From the NCBI GenBank assembly GCA_964017045.1, contig OZ024794.1:30661815-30725814 (forward strand): a stretch of DNA of 64,000 nt, in the 5' to 3' direction. How positions within the stretch are numbered: the stretch's first letter is position 1; every line of letters begins with the position of its first letter. The position numbers and the translations under genes are program-made. This document shows, piece by piece, positions 34,027 to 46,345 of the stretch. This stretch comes from Omphiscola glabra (taxonomy: Eukaryota; Mollusca; Gastropoda; Lymnaeidae). The notes below the pieces were generated by a model, which saw nothing but the letters and a program-made list of their open reading frames with translations, was not told the origin of the DNA and did no database searches.

Positions 34027-37000
34027 CTTAAGGTGGTCCACGGGTGAAAAAATCGATACTTTGGTTATTTTTTTCCAAAATGAGATTACGTTTTTTTCTG
34101 CTAGATTAACCTCTTATGAATACTTTTCTGTTAAGGGTTTTTAAAAATATATATTTTAAAGATATTAAATAAGTATTTAAAAGTGGTATGGTAAGACTAC
34201 ATTTTCAGGAAAATTAAACTTGGGAAGCCAAAGTTTGTCTTTTTAGTCCTTAGTTACAGGTAGTTCGTAACAGCGCTACATACACATATTTGGTATCGAT
34301 CGAAAGAGAAATGCAGCGGCAACGCGGTGGTTCCGTGATATAAAATAGCAAAAAATTAACAGCGAAGCTATTCCGTACTTTATAAACGTATTTTAAGCTT
34401 TATGATTGGTCGAGGCATTGACCCCTTGACCTTTCTTTTTCTTACGAAGCTCATTGGTCAAATATTTTAAAATTTGACTTCGATTGAACATTTCCATTTC
34501 TACTTCCGCTTTCTGTCTGAAATTATGATGTTATTTTTCAATGAACCTATTATCGCTAATTTTAATCGATGGACTCGAAATCGACACAAGAAATCAAATA
34601 TTAAGCATTTTTATGGATTTTAGTACCCTACCATATTGTTGGTAAGTTGATTTAAGCATTTTTATAATTAATGAATGATTACACGAATTATTTAACATTA
34701 TTTTTATTTTTTATATAAATATCGCAGTAATGAGTAATGACAGTAATGCCATGCTGTTCTAGCTCTAGTCCTAGCAAACGAAACGTAGTCCACTGCACGT
34801 GCCCACAGTTAAATATATTGTTTTAAAAATTAATCTTAAAATATAGCATCTCTGGACTATGGACTTTTAGTTTCCTCTGCCTAAATATTTTTAAAATTAA
34901 TTTTATTTATGATATGACTATCGTTTGTAAGTTTACAAATTATTTTGAATTTCATTGAAATTGTCTTAAAAATTCTAGGATTTTATTCTATCAATTATTA
35001 TAGGCATACTATTTTTTATCATCTCTAGATTACCTGTTGGCATCTCATTGAACCTAAAGAATAAAGGATCATACCACCCAAGAGCAGTCAAGTTACGAAG
35101 GATAATCAAGGATTTTCTTCGTCCCTTCGAGGATTCCATTTTCCTCTCGAAGAGTAATGCCTGCCTTTCCTGAACATGCTCTCATGATAGATTCTAATTC
35201 TATTCAATGAGCTCCTTATTTTCAAAGAGCTACTTCACTCACATCACAACACATCTGTTGTATGTGAACATTTGAACATGCATTCAATTTCTACGGGTAT
35301 CACTGCCTGTGTTGATATCATTACAACATTGAGCTTCGGTTATACAACTCAGACCTGCAGTGGGTTACGTGATCAGTATTACTATTGGACTTTACAAACA
35401 AAAGAACATTGGCTATAGGATAAGAATACAGCCAAGCTAGTATCAAAAGACTTGCAATATGGCCATGGTCTATTTTTCAATAACCATAATGATGTCAGTC
35501 CAGATGCGTTCGGCTACAACAAATCTAATACAAAGTTTCTGACTGCCATTCTTTGTCAATGAGAACTGAAACATAATGCCATGTCTGCAGTCTAATCAAG
35601 AATCCTGAAGTACCCTACACCCTAAAGAAGTTTATGACTATGAGAGGATGAATACAGAATGGATACTTTGCTGTCTATGCATAATTAACTAACTAATAAC
35701 TTATTTTAAAATTTTTTTAGCATCTATGGCATGGGTCGTGAATATGTAATATAAAATTTCCAATGTTTATTTCTACAGCATTTTATAAAATACTTTTTAA
35801 TCTTTTATAAGGCGCATCTAATTATTTCATTCATCAACAGGTAAATTTACAGCCTATCTATTATAAGGGACCATTTGAATAAGCTGTTTCATATTATTTT
35901 AGTTTGCGTTTTCCATTTTTTTAAAGGACGTCGGATGAAATGGGGTCAAAAGTATTAGAGCTACATGATTCAAACTTTACATGCTTATTTCCATGGATTC
36001 TATCTACATAAAGACATGTGGCTTTAAAAAAAAAACTTCCAGTTTTTTTTTTCAAGCTTTTTTAAAAAATAGTTTTATTATTTTTTTATATTTTTTACCG
36101 AGGTTGCATTTGCTATCATTGAGGATAATTTTCTATCATTTGTATCTGTTTTTTTAAATCCTTTAGTATGAATAGTATATGTATGTAGCCAATGCAACCT
36201 TTAAATTGTTTAGATGGCCTGTGATTTTTTTATTAACATATAACAACATTTTTTTGGTTATTTTTACTTAGATTTTCCATTTATTTCTGACGTCAGATGT
36301 ATCTTGAGGAAAAGTTTTATTACCACATGCTTCAAAATTTGCATGGTTGTTTCTATTGATATTCTCTACATAATGATTGTTGTTTTGTTATTACATGTCT
36401 CATAAAAAAAAATTCAGAATTTTTTATGAGTTTTTAATTTTTATTAGGCTCTGCGCTGGTGGGATGTTCGCAAAATGCATTCATTTATATTCTATTTTTA
36501 TATCTATCTTCTTAATATTTTTTTAAAATTAGGAATGGTATGGGCTCATGATGTATGCATCCAATATTGTTCAACTAACCTTAACTTTTTTTTAATAAGG
36601 AATTTTCAGTGTCATTTTCAGCTTTTGCCAACTTAGCATTTTCAATTTTTTTCTGACGTCAAATCAATCAGGAGGAATAGTATTTGAAATACATAATTGA
36701 AACTTTGCATGCTTATTTATATTGACATTCTTTACTTAATTATGGATGGTTTTTAAACAAATGTCTCATAGGAAAATTTTTCAGAATTTTTATTTGTGTA
36801 TTTTATTTATTAGGCTCGTGGGGTGGCGTTTGAAAAAGTGTGATAATTTTTTTTTCTATCTTTTCTGTCTATGTTTTCAAATTGTTTATTAATTCATGAA
36901 TGGTATATGTACATGGTGTAAGCATCCAATATTGTTCATGCAGTCTGTAATTTTTTTTAAAAACATTTTTATACTTCTTTTTCATTTTTCTCAATTTTGC

Positions 37001-37520
37001 GTTTTCATGATTTTTTAGGAACGCCAAATGATTCAGGAGGAAAAGTATTCTAGCTACAGGCTTCAAACTTTGCATGCTTCTTTTCATTGATATTCTTTAC
37101 AAATTTCAAGAGGCTTTTTTATATATATCCAACTAGAAAATTTTTGTAACATTTTTACATTTGCTACCTCTAAAAATTTCTCGCATAAATAGGTGACCCC
37201 AGATACATGCCATTTGTAACACTTCCAATAACTGCAGTGTAAAATGCTTCTTTAAACTTTTTATCAATGTCATTCTTAATGTGTATGCAAAGTTTCATTA
37301 TGATATTGCAATACAAATTTTTTTTTAATCATTTTGCGTAACTGTCAAAATTGGTTTTAAAAAATCAATTTTTTGCAATAAAAGTCAAAAAATAATTTTA
37401 AAAAATAATCTTCAGTGGTTTTTTGTCTTTCTGTATGTGTATGTTTTGTATGTACTATTTTTTTTTTTTCTAACTTAAGAAACATAGAAAAAATATTTTT
37501 GACCCATGGACCACCTTAAG
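34027..37520. mobile_element. 3.5-kb DNA element with TTAA at both ends of its inverted repeats
   Basis: The left end reads CTTAAGGTGGTCCACGGGT and the right end read inward is CTTAAGGTGGTCCATGGGT. TTAA sits at the boundary on both sides, as expected for elements that target TTAA (piggyBac, some Sola). The whole interval is gene-free. Its right half is a tandem array of a 364-bp unit. No transposase frame was seen, so it is non-autonomous or decayed. Confidence 0.65.
35930..37130 (+). repeat. 364-bp tandem repeat, four diverged units
   Basis: The landmark CAAACTTTGCATGC or a close variant falls at 35971, 36333, 36699 and 37063, so spacings are 362, 366 and 364. Each unit also has TTCTGACGTCAAAT (or variant), AGGAGGAAAAGTATT and GATATTCTTTACAT. 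The units are quite diverged, so this array is old. Confidence 0.8.
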
Positions 37521-39648
37521 ATACCAAGATAGACTAACATTTTATGCAAAAGAGTAGCGACTAAAATTCTGCCAGCCTTCACCCTGTGTTAAGCCAATAT
37601 CCCGACCCCCCGCACCTTACAATGGAGAACACCAGCCCAAAGCCCCCTACGCCCCTACACGTTCATTATCTGAAGGTTTTGTTGGCGGGCCCGAGCACAT
37701 TATTATTGTCGTTAAATCACCACTGAAAGGAAAAGCTGAGGGCCATATTCAATAAGCGAAGCCCTCTGCTGCTACGTGAGATAGCCCAGTGATTTCCCGT
37801 CGCTAATATCCTTACCAGATCGATAAACGTAAAGAAGAAAAAAAAAGTGGTGGGGATGGGGGTGGGTAAGGGGGTATTGAAGGGCGGAGCGCTAGATTCC
37901 ATGTGGGGCGCAAGACGCGGTTGTGTCCCTTACCGATGTTTCCACGGACGCTAAGCCCCAGTAACCAAGACTGTGCCATTAGGGAAGAGTTTCACTGAAT
38001 GTTTGATATTTTTTTTTATCTAATCCCATAGCAAAGAGAGAGTTTCAACGACACATTACGGGCAGCTTCAGTCATGTGTTAAATTTGTAAGTTCAAGCTG
38101 TATACATACATTCGTAAAGCAGAAGTTCGCTGTTTAAAGTAGGCAATTCTACTAACAAGTTTGTCACAAATTATTGCGAACTAAGAAGGGAAAGGTTGCC
38201 AAATTTTTGTGTGACGTGCGTGCCAACTTTGTTGTTGTTGTTGTTGTTGTTGTTGTTGCTGAAAACACTTTCTATGTTTTCTGGGGACTATTTCAAACGA
38301 TACATTATGTGACTTTTGATTTGTTGAAGAGTTCAATCAAGGGAATACAATTTATATCGGCTGTCTTTTCGGTAAGTGAACTTTCTTTTATATATTATTT
38401 TAGACATGAACATTCTTGACACATAATACCCCTTTCAATTCCAAGTTATGAGAATAGAAAGAAACATGAATCCAATGTTGTGCAAGGTTTAAATCATCAC
38501 CTGACAGTAGTGGTGACCATGAATTAAAGGAGAGGACATCAATATAAAATAGTTAGTTTTGTTAAACAAGAGTTCCGAATTGAAAAGAAGAGGGTTTTTT
38601 TTTGTGGTTAAAGGGGGGCTATCTGGGGTCTTTAAATAACGCATATATTGATTTAAAACAAGTATGTTCTTGAATAGGCGAGAATATGCAACAGAAAACG
38701 TATAAGGCTAAATATTTGGTTTAAGATCTATCTTCCTCTCTCCCCCCTCTCTCCCTCATGAAGTATAACCTGTTTTTAAACTATGAGAGAATAAGGACAT
38801 TTCGGACTTGAGACAACAAAGTAAATTTCTAAACTCAAACAAGGCTTAAAATTTGTTTTACCTACAGATATAGACAATCTTACGAGTGATTATATAGTAC
38901 AAGAGCAAGGGTGTATAGCTGTGCCTATTCCAATGCTATACATTAATGACATTATAATATTGGGTGGGCAACAGGTATATGTGTGTATGTGTGTGTGGAA
39001 GGGGGCGGGTATAGAGATTCAGATTCTGTGGATGGGCCTAAATTTTTAAGTTGTTTGTTTGTATGTCCACGTTTGTCACTTGACGGTTGGTTGCGTTCCA
39101 CTCAAATAAGACAACCATTCTATTTCAGACAGTGGTAATGCTAATAAGCCACACCAATAGACTGGCATGCAGAACGCCATAGAAATCAACTACGAATTGC
39201 AATACGTGTATGGCACATAGACAAATTAACATTTTAAAAATAATTGACTTACAAATAAGTCAAAAGAGACGGGCTTCAGCATGATATTATTTATTTCTTG
39301 ACTTTGATAATTACTTTAATGGTTTAATTAATCTCTGGGGGAAGCCATATTATTGAATGAACTGTTTTAATCATTTTTAAAAAAAAGTTATATACCTTCG
39401 TCAACAACACGTCATTATCAAGGAGGTGGGTGGGGATATGCGTGCATAGAACAATTGACCAAAATCAAGCATAGATTTTTGGTACGCACCATTCACACAT
39501 ACCCGCTAATACCAGAGGCGTTCCTTGGCCACTAACAACCTCCGCCACGACCAGATTTGAACACGAAAGACCATATCGTGTTAAAAAACAATAACAACGG
39601 CAACATACGATGATTTAAGAATAAAAGAACGAAGTGGCTATTGGTACC
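37521..39648. other. Gene-free interval
   Basis: Between the TTAA element and the palindromic MITE there is a (GTT)n tract, pyrimidine-rich stretches near 38730 and a short (TG)n near 38975. No coding exon or transposon terminus was supported. Confidence 0.4.
38231..38258 (+). repeat. (GTT)n microsatellite
   Basis: About nine GTT triplets. The surrounding 37521-39640 contains no gene, array or transposon end that I could recognise. Confidence 0.9.
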
Positions 39649-39899
39649 CGGGTACCAGAATTGAGAGGTTGGGATTTAAAAAAACGATTTAAAATAGTAT
39701 TGTTGGGTTTGTAAGACCCAAATGAGGTATCACATGAAAAATGATTGAATGGACTATACGTTTGAAATCTTAATTCTTCAGTTTTACTAAAAATAAACTA
39801 CCCCAAATGACATCCGAATAGCACTGAGCTTAATGGTACCCGGGTGCGAATGGCGGCGCTGCGTGTTTTTTAATCCCAACCTCTCAATTCTGGTACCCG
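39649..39899. mobile_element. Palindromic MITE with 35-bp inverted ends
   Basis: The left arm 39649-39683 (CGGGTACCAGAATTGAGAGG and onward) and the right arm 39865-39899 are near-perfect reverse complements. A further GGTACCCGGGT sits inside at about 39836. No target-site duplication could be assigned with confidence. Confidence 0.65.
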
Positions 39900-40074
39900 T
39901 GTTCCTGTAGGTGCAGCCATAAAACAGTGGGTTCATCATGAGATACGTATGTGACGTTGTTACTGTTTTTATTGCGATGTACACAAAGCACGTGACATGA
40001 TCCGTATAGGCAGTTCTGTGTATTGTAGAACTTTGGGTTTTTATTGCCTTCTAGCAATACAGCTGATATTAGAT

Positions 40075-40271
40075 CAGTGCTTCTCAACCTTCCTAATAAC
40101 GCGACCCTTTAATACAGCTCCTCATGTCTTGGCGACCCCCCAAACACAAAATTATTTTCGTAGCTACTTCATAACTGTAGAGTGTATGTGTTTTCCGATG
40201 TATTAGGCGACCCCTGGGAAAGGGTCATTCGACCCCCAAAGGGGTCGAGACCTACTGGTTGAGAACCGCTG
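40075..40271. mobile_element. hAT MITE (CAGTGGTTCTCAACC family), copy 2, perfect 8-bp TSD
   Basis: The ends are CAGTGCTTCTCAACCTTCC and, inward, CAGCGGTTCTCAACCAGTA. TATTAGAT flanks both sides (40067-40074 and 40272-40279). It has the same internal hairpin as the other copies. Confidence 0.9.
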
Positions 40272-40301
40272 TATTAGATGTAAATAACATGATTGGACTG
40301 C

Positions 40302-40335
40302 TGCATGTGTGTGTGTGTATATATATATATATATA
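40302..40335 (+). repeat. (TG)n(TA)n microsatellite
   Basis: A TG run passing directly into a TA run, a common compound microsatellite. It lies 30 bp right of the hAT MITE. Confidence 0.9.
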
Positions 40336-40695
40336 ATTATTTTTCAGTACAACTGGGCACTTAAACCAACTTTTATAACATAATTGTAAGATACAGTAGA
40401 AAATTAATGTCTATGCCTTGCGATATAGCAGAATCACCAACTTCGCGCATAGTTTATTATTCACGACATGTTTATTATCTTTTCACAGTGTCACTGTCGC
40501 GGCATCAACATTTTACTATCAGCAAACTTGAAGATCATCTTAATAATAATGTGTTTGCTCTCCACCCCTGTCATTGCCGTAATCTATCATTACTTTGGTG
40601 TCAAAACACAAACAATGACATATACCGGTATCCTCTTGCATCATTAGTTTGGCATGAGCGGATTATATTAGGGAATTCAAAACACGATTTTAAAA

Positions 40696-40730
<35 letters not shown>

Positions 40731-41138
40731 ACAAGCAACCGATCGCTTGATCATTCAAAAATTAATTTTTTGTGCTCGTCTTGGAAAACTATTTCTGTTG
40801 AATTCTAATTTACAATTATTATTTCTCGTAGGCGAAACATGTTGAATAGTTGTAGAAATCAGCTGTGTAAAAAATAATAAATTAATGCGGCTACATTTTT
40901 ATTTTTTAAAAATTAGTGAGCTTCAGAATTTTGGGATTTACTTCCGGAGTTTCCCGAAAAACCTGATAAATACAGAATATTATGTCCCTTTTTTGTGTTA
41001 ATGTTTTTACTTTAAAGTACACCTTAGTTCACTTGTTTTCTTTCACTATCTGTCTTTCTATCCTGTTTATAGGAGACTTGTTTACCTACTCCATTAAAAA
41101 AAAAAACTTTCATTTTGATTAATTTGATAGTCTACAAT

Positions 41139-41288
41139 CAGTGGCGTATGAAAGGGGTGCCGAGGGGGCTGTCAGCCCAAGGCGGCACTTAAAAAACTAA
41201 AAAAAAAACAGATTAAAAAAAAAACAGATTAAAAAAAAACAACTTATATGGGGGGGGGGGGGCGGCACTAACCTTGGCTACTCCACCG
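41139..41288. mobile_element. hAT MITE (CAGTGGCGTAG family), decayed
   Basis: The left end is CAGTGGCGTATGAAAGG and the right end read inward is CGGTGGAGTAGCCAAGG. The flanks TCTACAAT and ACTACAGT match at 6/8. The interior has GGCGGCAC twice, a duplicated A-rich segment and a G run at 41251-41262. Confidence 0.65.
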
Positions 41289-42910
41289 ACTACAGTGTAT
41301 AACATTTAAAATCATATACGATTCTTGTCTTTTGTCTGTTGTATTAATAGGCATCCTTTAACCCTACTTGTTACAGTCACAACTGGATTGATACTTTAAC
41401 TACTTAAGCTCTGTCTAAGTGCAACCCTCTTATTGACAAGCAAGAAACGTGCACCTTGTAATGTATTCAAAGTAAGCGTACATAATGACACAGTTGCGCT
41501 GTGATCCACATAGTCATATTCTGGACAATATATACTTTTCCCCCACAACGTCAGGTTTATCTTATCTAAAGTAAAGAAACAACGTTGACAGCGTGTATGT
41601 TTAGCATTTTTATGTAAGCACTTAATGCAGGCCTGTAAGTGTAATAACGACTCGCGTCCATGACATGACTTTAACAAAGCAATGGGCCAGGCCCGAGAAG
41701 GTAGAGTAATTGGGGCTCTGTTTGATTAAGATTTTTTTCGTAAATGTTTGAGGCTGTGATATCATCATAACCAAAACGTGTGGTCAGCTGCAAGCGACGA
41801 GTATTAAAATAAGCTAAAGTTAGGCAAAAGTAAATGTAAAAAAAAGTTATAAATAATTGCTGTCACGTTCAATTAAAATGTTATGAAGGGTTTAGCAATA
41901 TTAAAAAAAAAATTGTTATTAAAGGAAAAAGATTATTTAGGAAAATGTCCTCTTTCTAAATTGTCAATTTAAAAATGAATTCTATGGCTTGGGTAAAAAA
42001 ATAATGTGTTAGAAGTATATTGAAAAGACAATCTGAAGTAGTTCCAAGAAGAAATTCCAAATAAAAATTTCAATCAACTGGATATTGGGAAATGTATACT
42101 TTATTTTTATACGATTTACCTCAGATAAAATTACACATTAATAAATAAATGATTTCTTTTTGTAAACATCTCACGAATTCTCTACATAAATATGCCGGTC
42201 ATATATATTTTTTTACAAATGAGCAGTTATAAAAACCCACAAAAATATATAGATCTATAAAAACAGTATTTTTTTTCTCCTTGACTCTGGTAAAACGTGG
42301 AAATGTATAGGGAAAAGTTATTATACGTGAGTTTTTTCTTTGCGTACAACATGTAAAATGATTTGGGCAGTACTTTTTATGATTGAAACTTTTTTTTTTT
42401 TAAATATTTTTTTTTGGTGATAATTCATTTATTCATTAAGCGTTTTACCCAAAAAAAAAAACAGTTTAAATAAAAACAACAACACATTACTATTTTATTA
42501 GTAATATTTACAAAAAAATATTTGTATAGCACAACCGGTATAAGTAGAACCGTTGCCTGTTTTCGAGACCCCCTGACACTTTTTCAGTTTTTGTTGTCCC
42601 CCCACCCCTCAATCCTAACTCAACTTGAATTACATTATTACATTGGTACTTAAAAAAAAAGTAGTGTCAAAATTACAGCTTCTAGCACCTAAAATATTGA
42701 AAGCCCCCTGCAGCCATAGGGGTTGCAGGGCCCACACCATGGCCCTGGGATCAAGTGACACCTAAATTTTTAACTAGTATGTGCCCTGTTGCTCTCCGAT
42801 TAGGTGTGGAATGATGCAAAACTAAAATCAGATATTTGCTAAAATACAATCTTGCATTTTGAAATGATCCAACATTTTCTGAGGATTAGGGGCGAGACTC
42901 GGCTAGGGCA

Positions 42911-43050
42911 AAAAACATACCCTAAAAGCATATCCTAAAAGCATACCCTAAAAGCATACACAAAAAGCATACAAAAAAAAGCATACAAAAAAAAGCATAC
43001 CCTAAAAGCATACACTAAAGCATACCCTAAAAGCATACCCTATAAATAAA
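42911..43050 (+). repeat. 13-bp minisatellite, about ten units
   Basis: The unit is AAAAGCATACCCT with indels in the A run. Some units read AAAAAAGCATACA. Confidence 0.85.
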
Positions 43051-43807
43051 AGCTGAAAGATACACTGGTTAGTACAATGTGTGATAATACAAAAAAAAAT
43101 ATGCAACAATGGACCCAAACAATAAACCGCAGATCGTTTCTCACCATTCGAGAGCCACTGGCTTTGTCTGGGTGTCGTACAATCATGAATCGCGCTCAAG
43201 TCCAATTGTTAACAACTGGGCCTGAAACGGAAGCTTGTAATGGAAACCAAGTCCTAGAGAAACAATAACACATCGTTCAACTCTTGTTGGGCTTCTCGAC
43301 CCGAGCGTTCAATGATGAAACGATACTGACCCCCAACTCACCAACAACAAATACATACCACATCTTCAACAGTGAACTCAATGCTTGATGTTAGCCTGGA
43401 CGGGAATTAACTTTGCAGCAATGACAGCGTAGAAGCCTTGACCCCCATTTCCCCAATTCTTCCCGCCTTTTATACGAAATAGAAAACTAGATTCCCAGTT
43501 ACCGTTGTTTATCAGCCTCCCCCTCTCCCCCCACCCTCGATACACCCCCGAAATCCAACCCTTATGCTTACGCTCGCCTACGCCATCACCAAGCGCCTAA
43601 CCTACCGTAAGTCCTTCTTCCTTGACAACCCCTCTTAAAATCACCCCTTCCCCTTAAGCCAACCCACACACACTCATCAACAACCCATCCGCTACTTCAC
43701 CAAGCCTTCACATCTACTCCAAAAAGGCACCTTTCCCAAGCAAAGAAATATGTCGTTCACTCCCACCCTCCATATGAGTGAGATTTTTGGTGTCTATGTT
43801 TATGGTA

Positions 43808-44150
43808 TATTATTATTATTATTAGTTTGTTTTATATAGCGCAGTACCCCAGCCTAAGCCTAGGCTCACTGCGCTTCACATAAACATTAGCAATTACAGG
43901 AACGTATAGATTTATTTAAAAAACAACAATTGGTGAAAAGCTTGACCTCACCCACCCAAGTACTATCTACCCTTGTCCAGCCGCGGACAGCGCCCAGCAG
44001 AATCGAGGGTTGTTTATCAGTCAGAGGGGGCTGAGAATGAGTCGCTATAGTACAGTTTAAAGAGATGGGTCATTAGGGCAGTTTTGAGGGCTGTGATGGT
44101 CGTTATATTGCGGATGTGGAATGGGAGAGAATTCCATTATTTAAGGGCAA
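43808..44150. repeat. Dispersed repeat with TATATAGCGC and CACTGCGCTT motifs
   Basis: It begins at an (ATT)n tract and runs through TTTTATATAGCGCAGTACCC and CTCACTGCGCTTCACATAAA to an AT-rich end. The paired GCGC/GCGCTT words resemble a retroposon-type repeat common in invertebrate genomes. The family is not named because I cannot verify it. Confidence 0.35.
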
Positions 44151-44639
44151 AAAATTAACAAAATACAAATAAATCTATACATCAGTTTCATTATTTTTTC
44201 TGGTACCCTCTCTTACACCCACTCCCCCCCAATATACATCACCATGACGTGACCCACTCACTCTGGGGAATCTGGAATATTCCTAACCAAAGAGACATTT
44301 ACTCCCATATTTTCTGAGTCATTTCCGGAAAGAAGGGCGAAGTCCCCGATTGTTTTCATAGGTCTGAGTATTATTTTAACGGTAGGCACATCCTTATTAT
44401 ATCACAATGTCACGTCTTCCAGTCATATGTCATATTCAGTGTTGTAAAAATCTATATTGGAATTTTAAAGCGAGCTTAAAGAGTGTCGCATTTCAAACAA
44501 CTTTCAAATAGAATGTTATCTGCTGTAGATCAGTGTCCGCCTTTAAACGTGTAGTTTCTTTTCAAGCTTTCATGCTGCTGATTTGTCACAGCCCTCTTTG
44601 TCCCCACCCCCTCTAAAATGTACACTAGGAAATATCGTC

Positions 44640-44880
44640 AGCGAGCCGTCGTGCTAGTAACAAGCTTGTTATGCCCTCCTCCCCAAGCACCCCTCCCCCA
44701 AGCCCGAATATCCACCCCCAGCACAAGGACATCCGGCGACGCTGCTCTCATAGCGTCAGCCGACGGGATGGTATATTGACGTCCTAAAATCTCCACCCCC
44801 CCAACCATCCCGGGAAAAGCGTCAAATTTACGAAGCAGCTGGGACGAAACGGTAGCCTAGGAACAGCTTCTTCAATTGAT
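44640..44880. repeat. GC-rich repeat related to 32450-32700
   Basis: It shares GGGACGAAACGGTAGCCTAG and C-rich flanks with the block at 32 kb. The local base composition differs sharply from the AT-rich surroundings. Non-coding as far as seen. Confidence 0.35.
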
Positions 44881-45262
44881 ATATTAATGGATGTCCTCCC
44901 TCTAATCACCATCACTCAGATACTACACAAAGAAAGTAAAGACTGACAAGGCTGGGGATCTAACAAGAAAGCTTACTATTTAAAGGGACACAGAGGATCT
45001 AATCGCCAAAACGAAAACATAGCAGTAAGTGTTGGTCTCTGTCATGTTTAAGTGGCATAGGTACTAATGGTGTCAGGATAGCCACTTCTAAAATATGCCT
45101 GGACATGTAACGACCAATTAAGACGTGAATAATCGGTACATATATTGCAGTGGTTACCAAATCGTGCGCATGGGGGGGGGGGGCACGAATCCATTACATG
45201 GTGCCGCGAAATGTATACCCCTTTTCCATTACAATGCAGTCTATAGGATGTGACATTTAGAA

Positions 45263-45459
45263 CAGTGGTTCTAAATCTTTCTAATGCCGCGACCCTTAAA
45301 TACAGTCCCTCGTGTTGTGGCGACCCCCAACTACAAAATTATTTTCGTTGCCACTTCATAACTGTAGAGTATATGTGTTTTCCGATGGTCTTAGGCGACC
45401 CTTGTGAAAGGGTCTTTCGACCCCCAAATGGGTCGCGACCAACAGGTTGAGAACCGTTG
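45263..45459. mobile_element. hAT MITE (CAGTGGTTCTCAACC family), copy 3
   Basis: The ends are CAGTGGTTCTAAATCTTTC and, inward, CAACGGTTCTCAACCTGTT. Flanks show no surviving target-site duplication. Reading frames across it are accidental. Confidence 0.8.
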
Positions 45460-46345
45460 AGAGGGCATTGCACAAACCAGTAACTGACTTAGTAATGATC
45501 GTTTAAAGAAGACTCTAAAATTTTTGACTAGATGGCGATTTATCATTTTAAATACGTGTTTTAGTTTTTTTTCCCCCTAATGTTTTAATGCATTTTTTCC
45601 TTTCTTTATTTCACGGTATGTAAGTCTTATTAGATGTGAATTTTTTTGGGAACCACTGATATAATGTATACAAATATAACTAAGTATTATACTTCATTTA
45701 AAAAAAAGTTATATTTATATTGCAACAAAAGAAACATCAATAATTAATTGATAGTTCGCAATTTTATTATATTCTTAAAAGATAACAGGTATCAGTCGTA
45801 AATCTTCACTTTAATAAATCTGGCTATAAATAGTCCAGTTATCTTAGATAAGAGTGCAATACTGTTGTTGGATTAGTCTCACGTTCGGTCGGTATCGTTT
45901 ACATTATTGATGACCGGGGGTTTCTACTTTGAATATCGACTTCCTCGTTTCCAAAACTTCAACAATTGATTATCGTGCGTGACTTGAGGACATAGTCTGA
46001 ACACGCGCATGGATCCTTTCAACAGTTAGTATTCAGTCCAGAGCCTGAGACCCTTTGATGTCTTGCTCATGTTCACGAACAGCACACCTCATCCTCAAAG
46101 TAAAATTTTTGGAATTGCATCGATATATATTTTATAGAGGATGTTTGCCAATTTACCAATTCTTCTTCATTTAGCGCGCCAGAAACCTATAGTCTTTGTC
46201 ATGTTTACTGTATTTTGGAATTCCACGTACCACTGACATCGCTTTGCTCGCCACGTCTCTCACGTTTGCAGTGGGTAGCCGACACCTGCTATAGATTGTA
46301 TAATGTCAATATGTTATGTACAACTTCATATCTACTTAATTATAT

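Noticed and set aside
41396..41677. Minus-strand 93-codon frame with CIKCLHKNAKHTRCQRC, considered as a zinc-finger or transposase fragment
   Set aside because: The spacing fits no zinc-finger type I know, the start is not ATG-supported and no neighbouring exon joins it.
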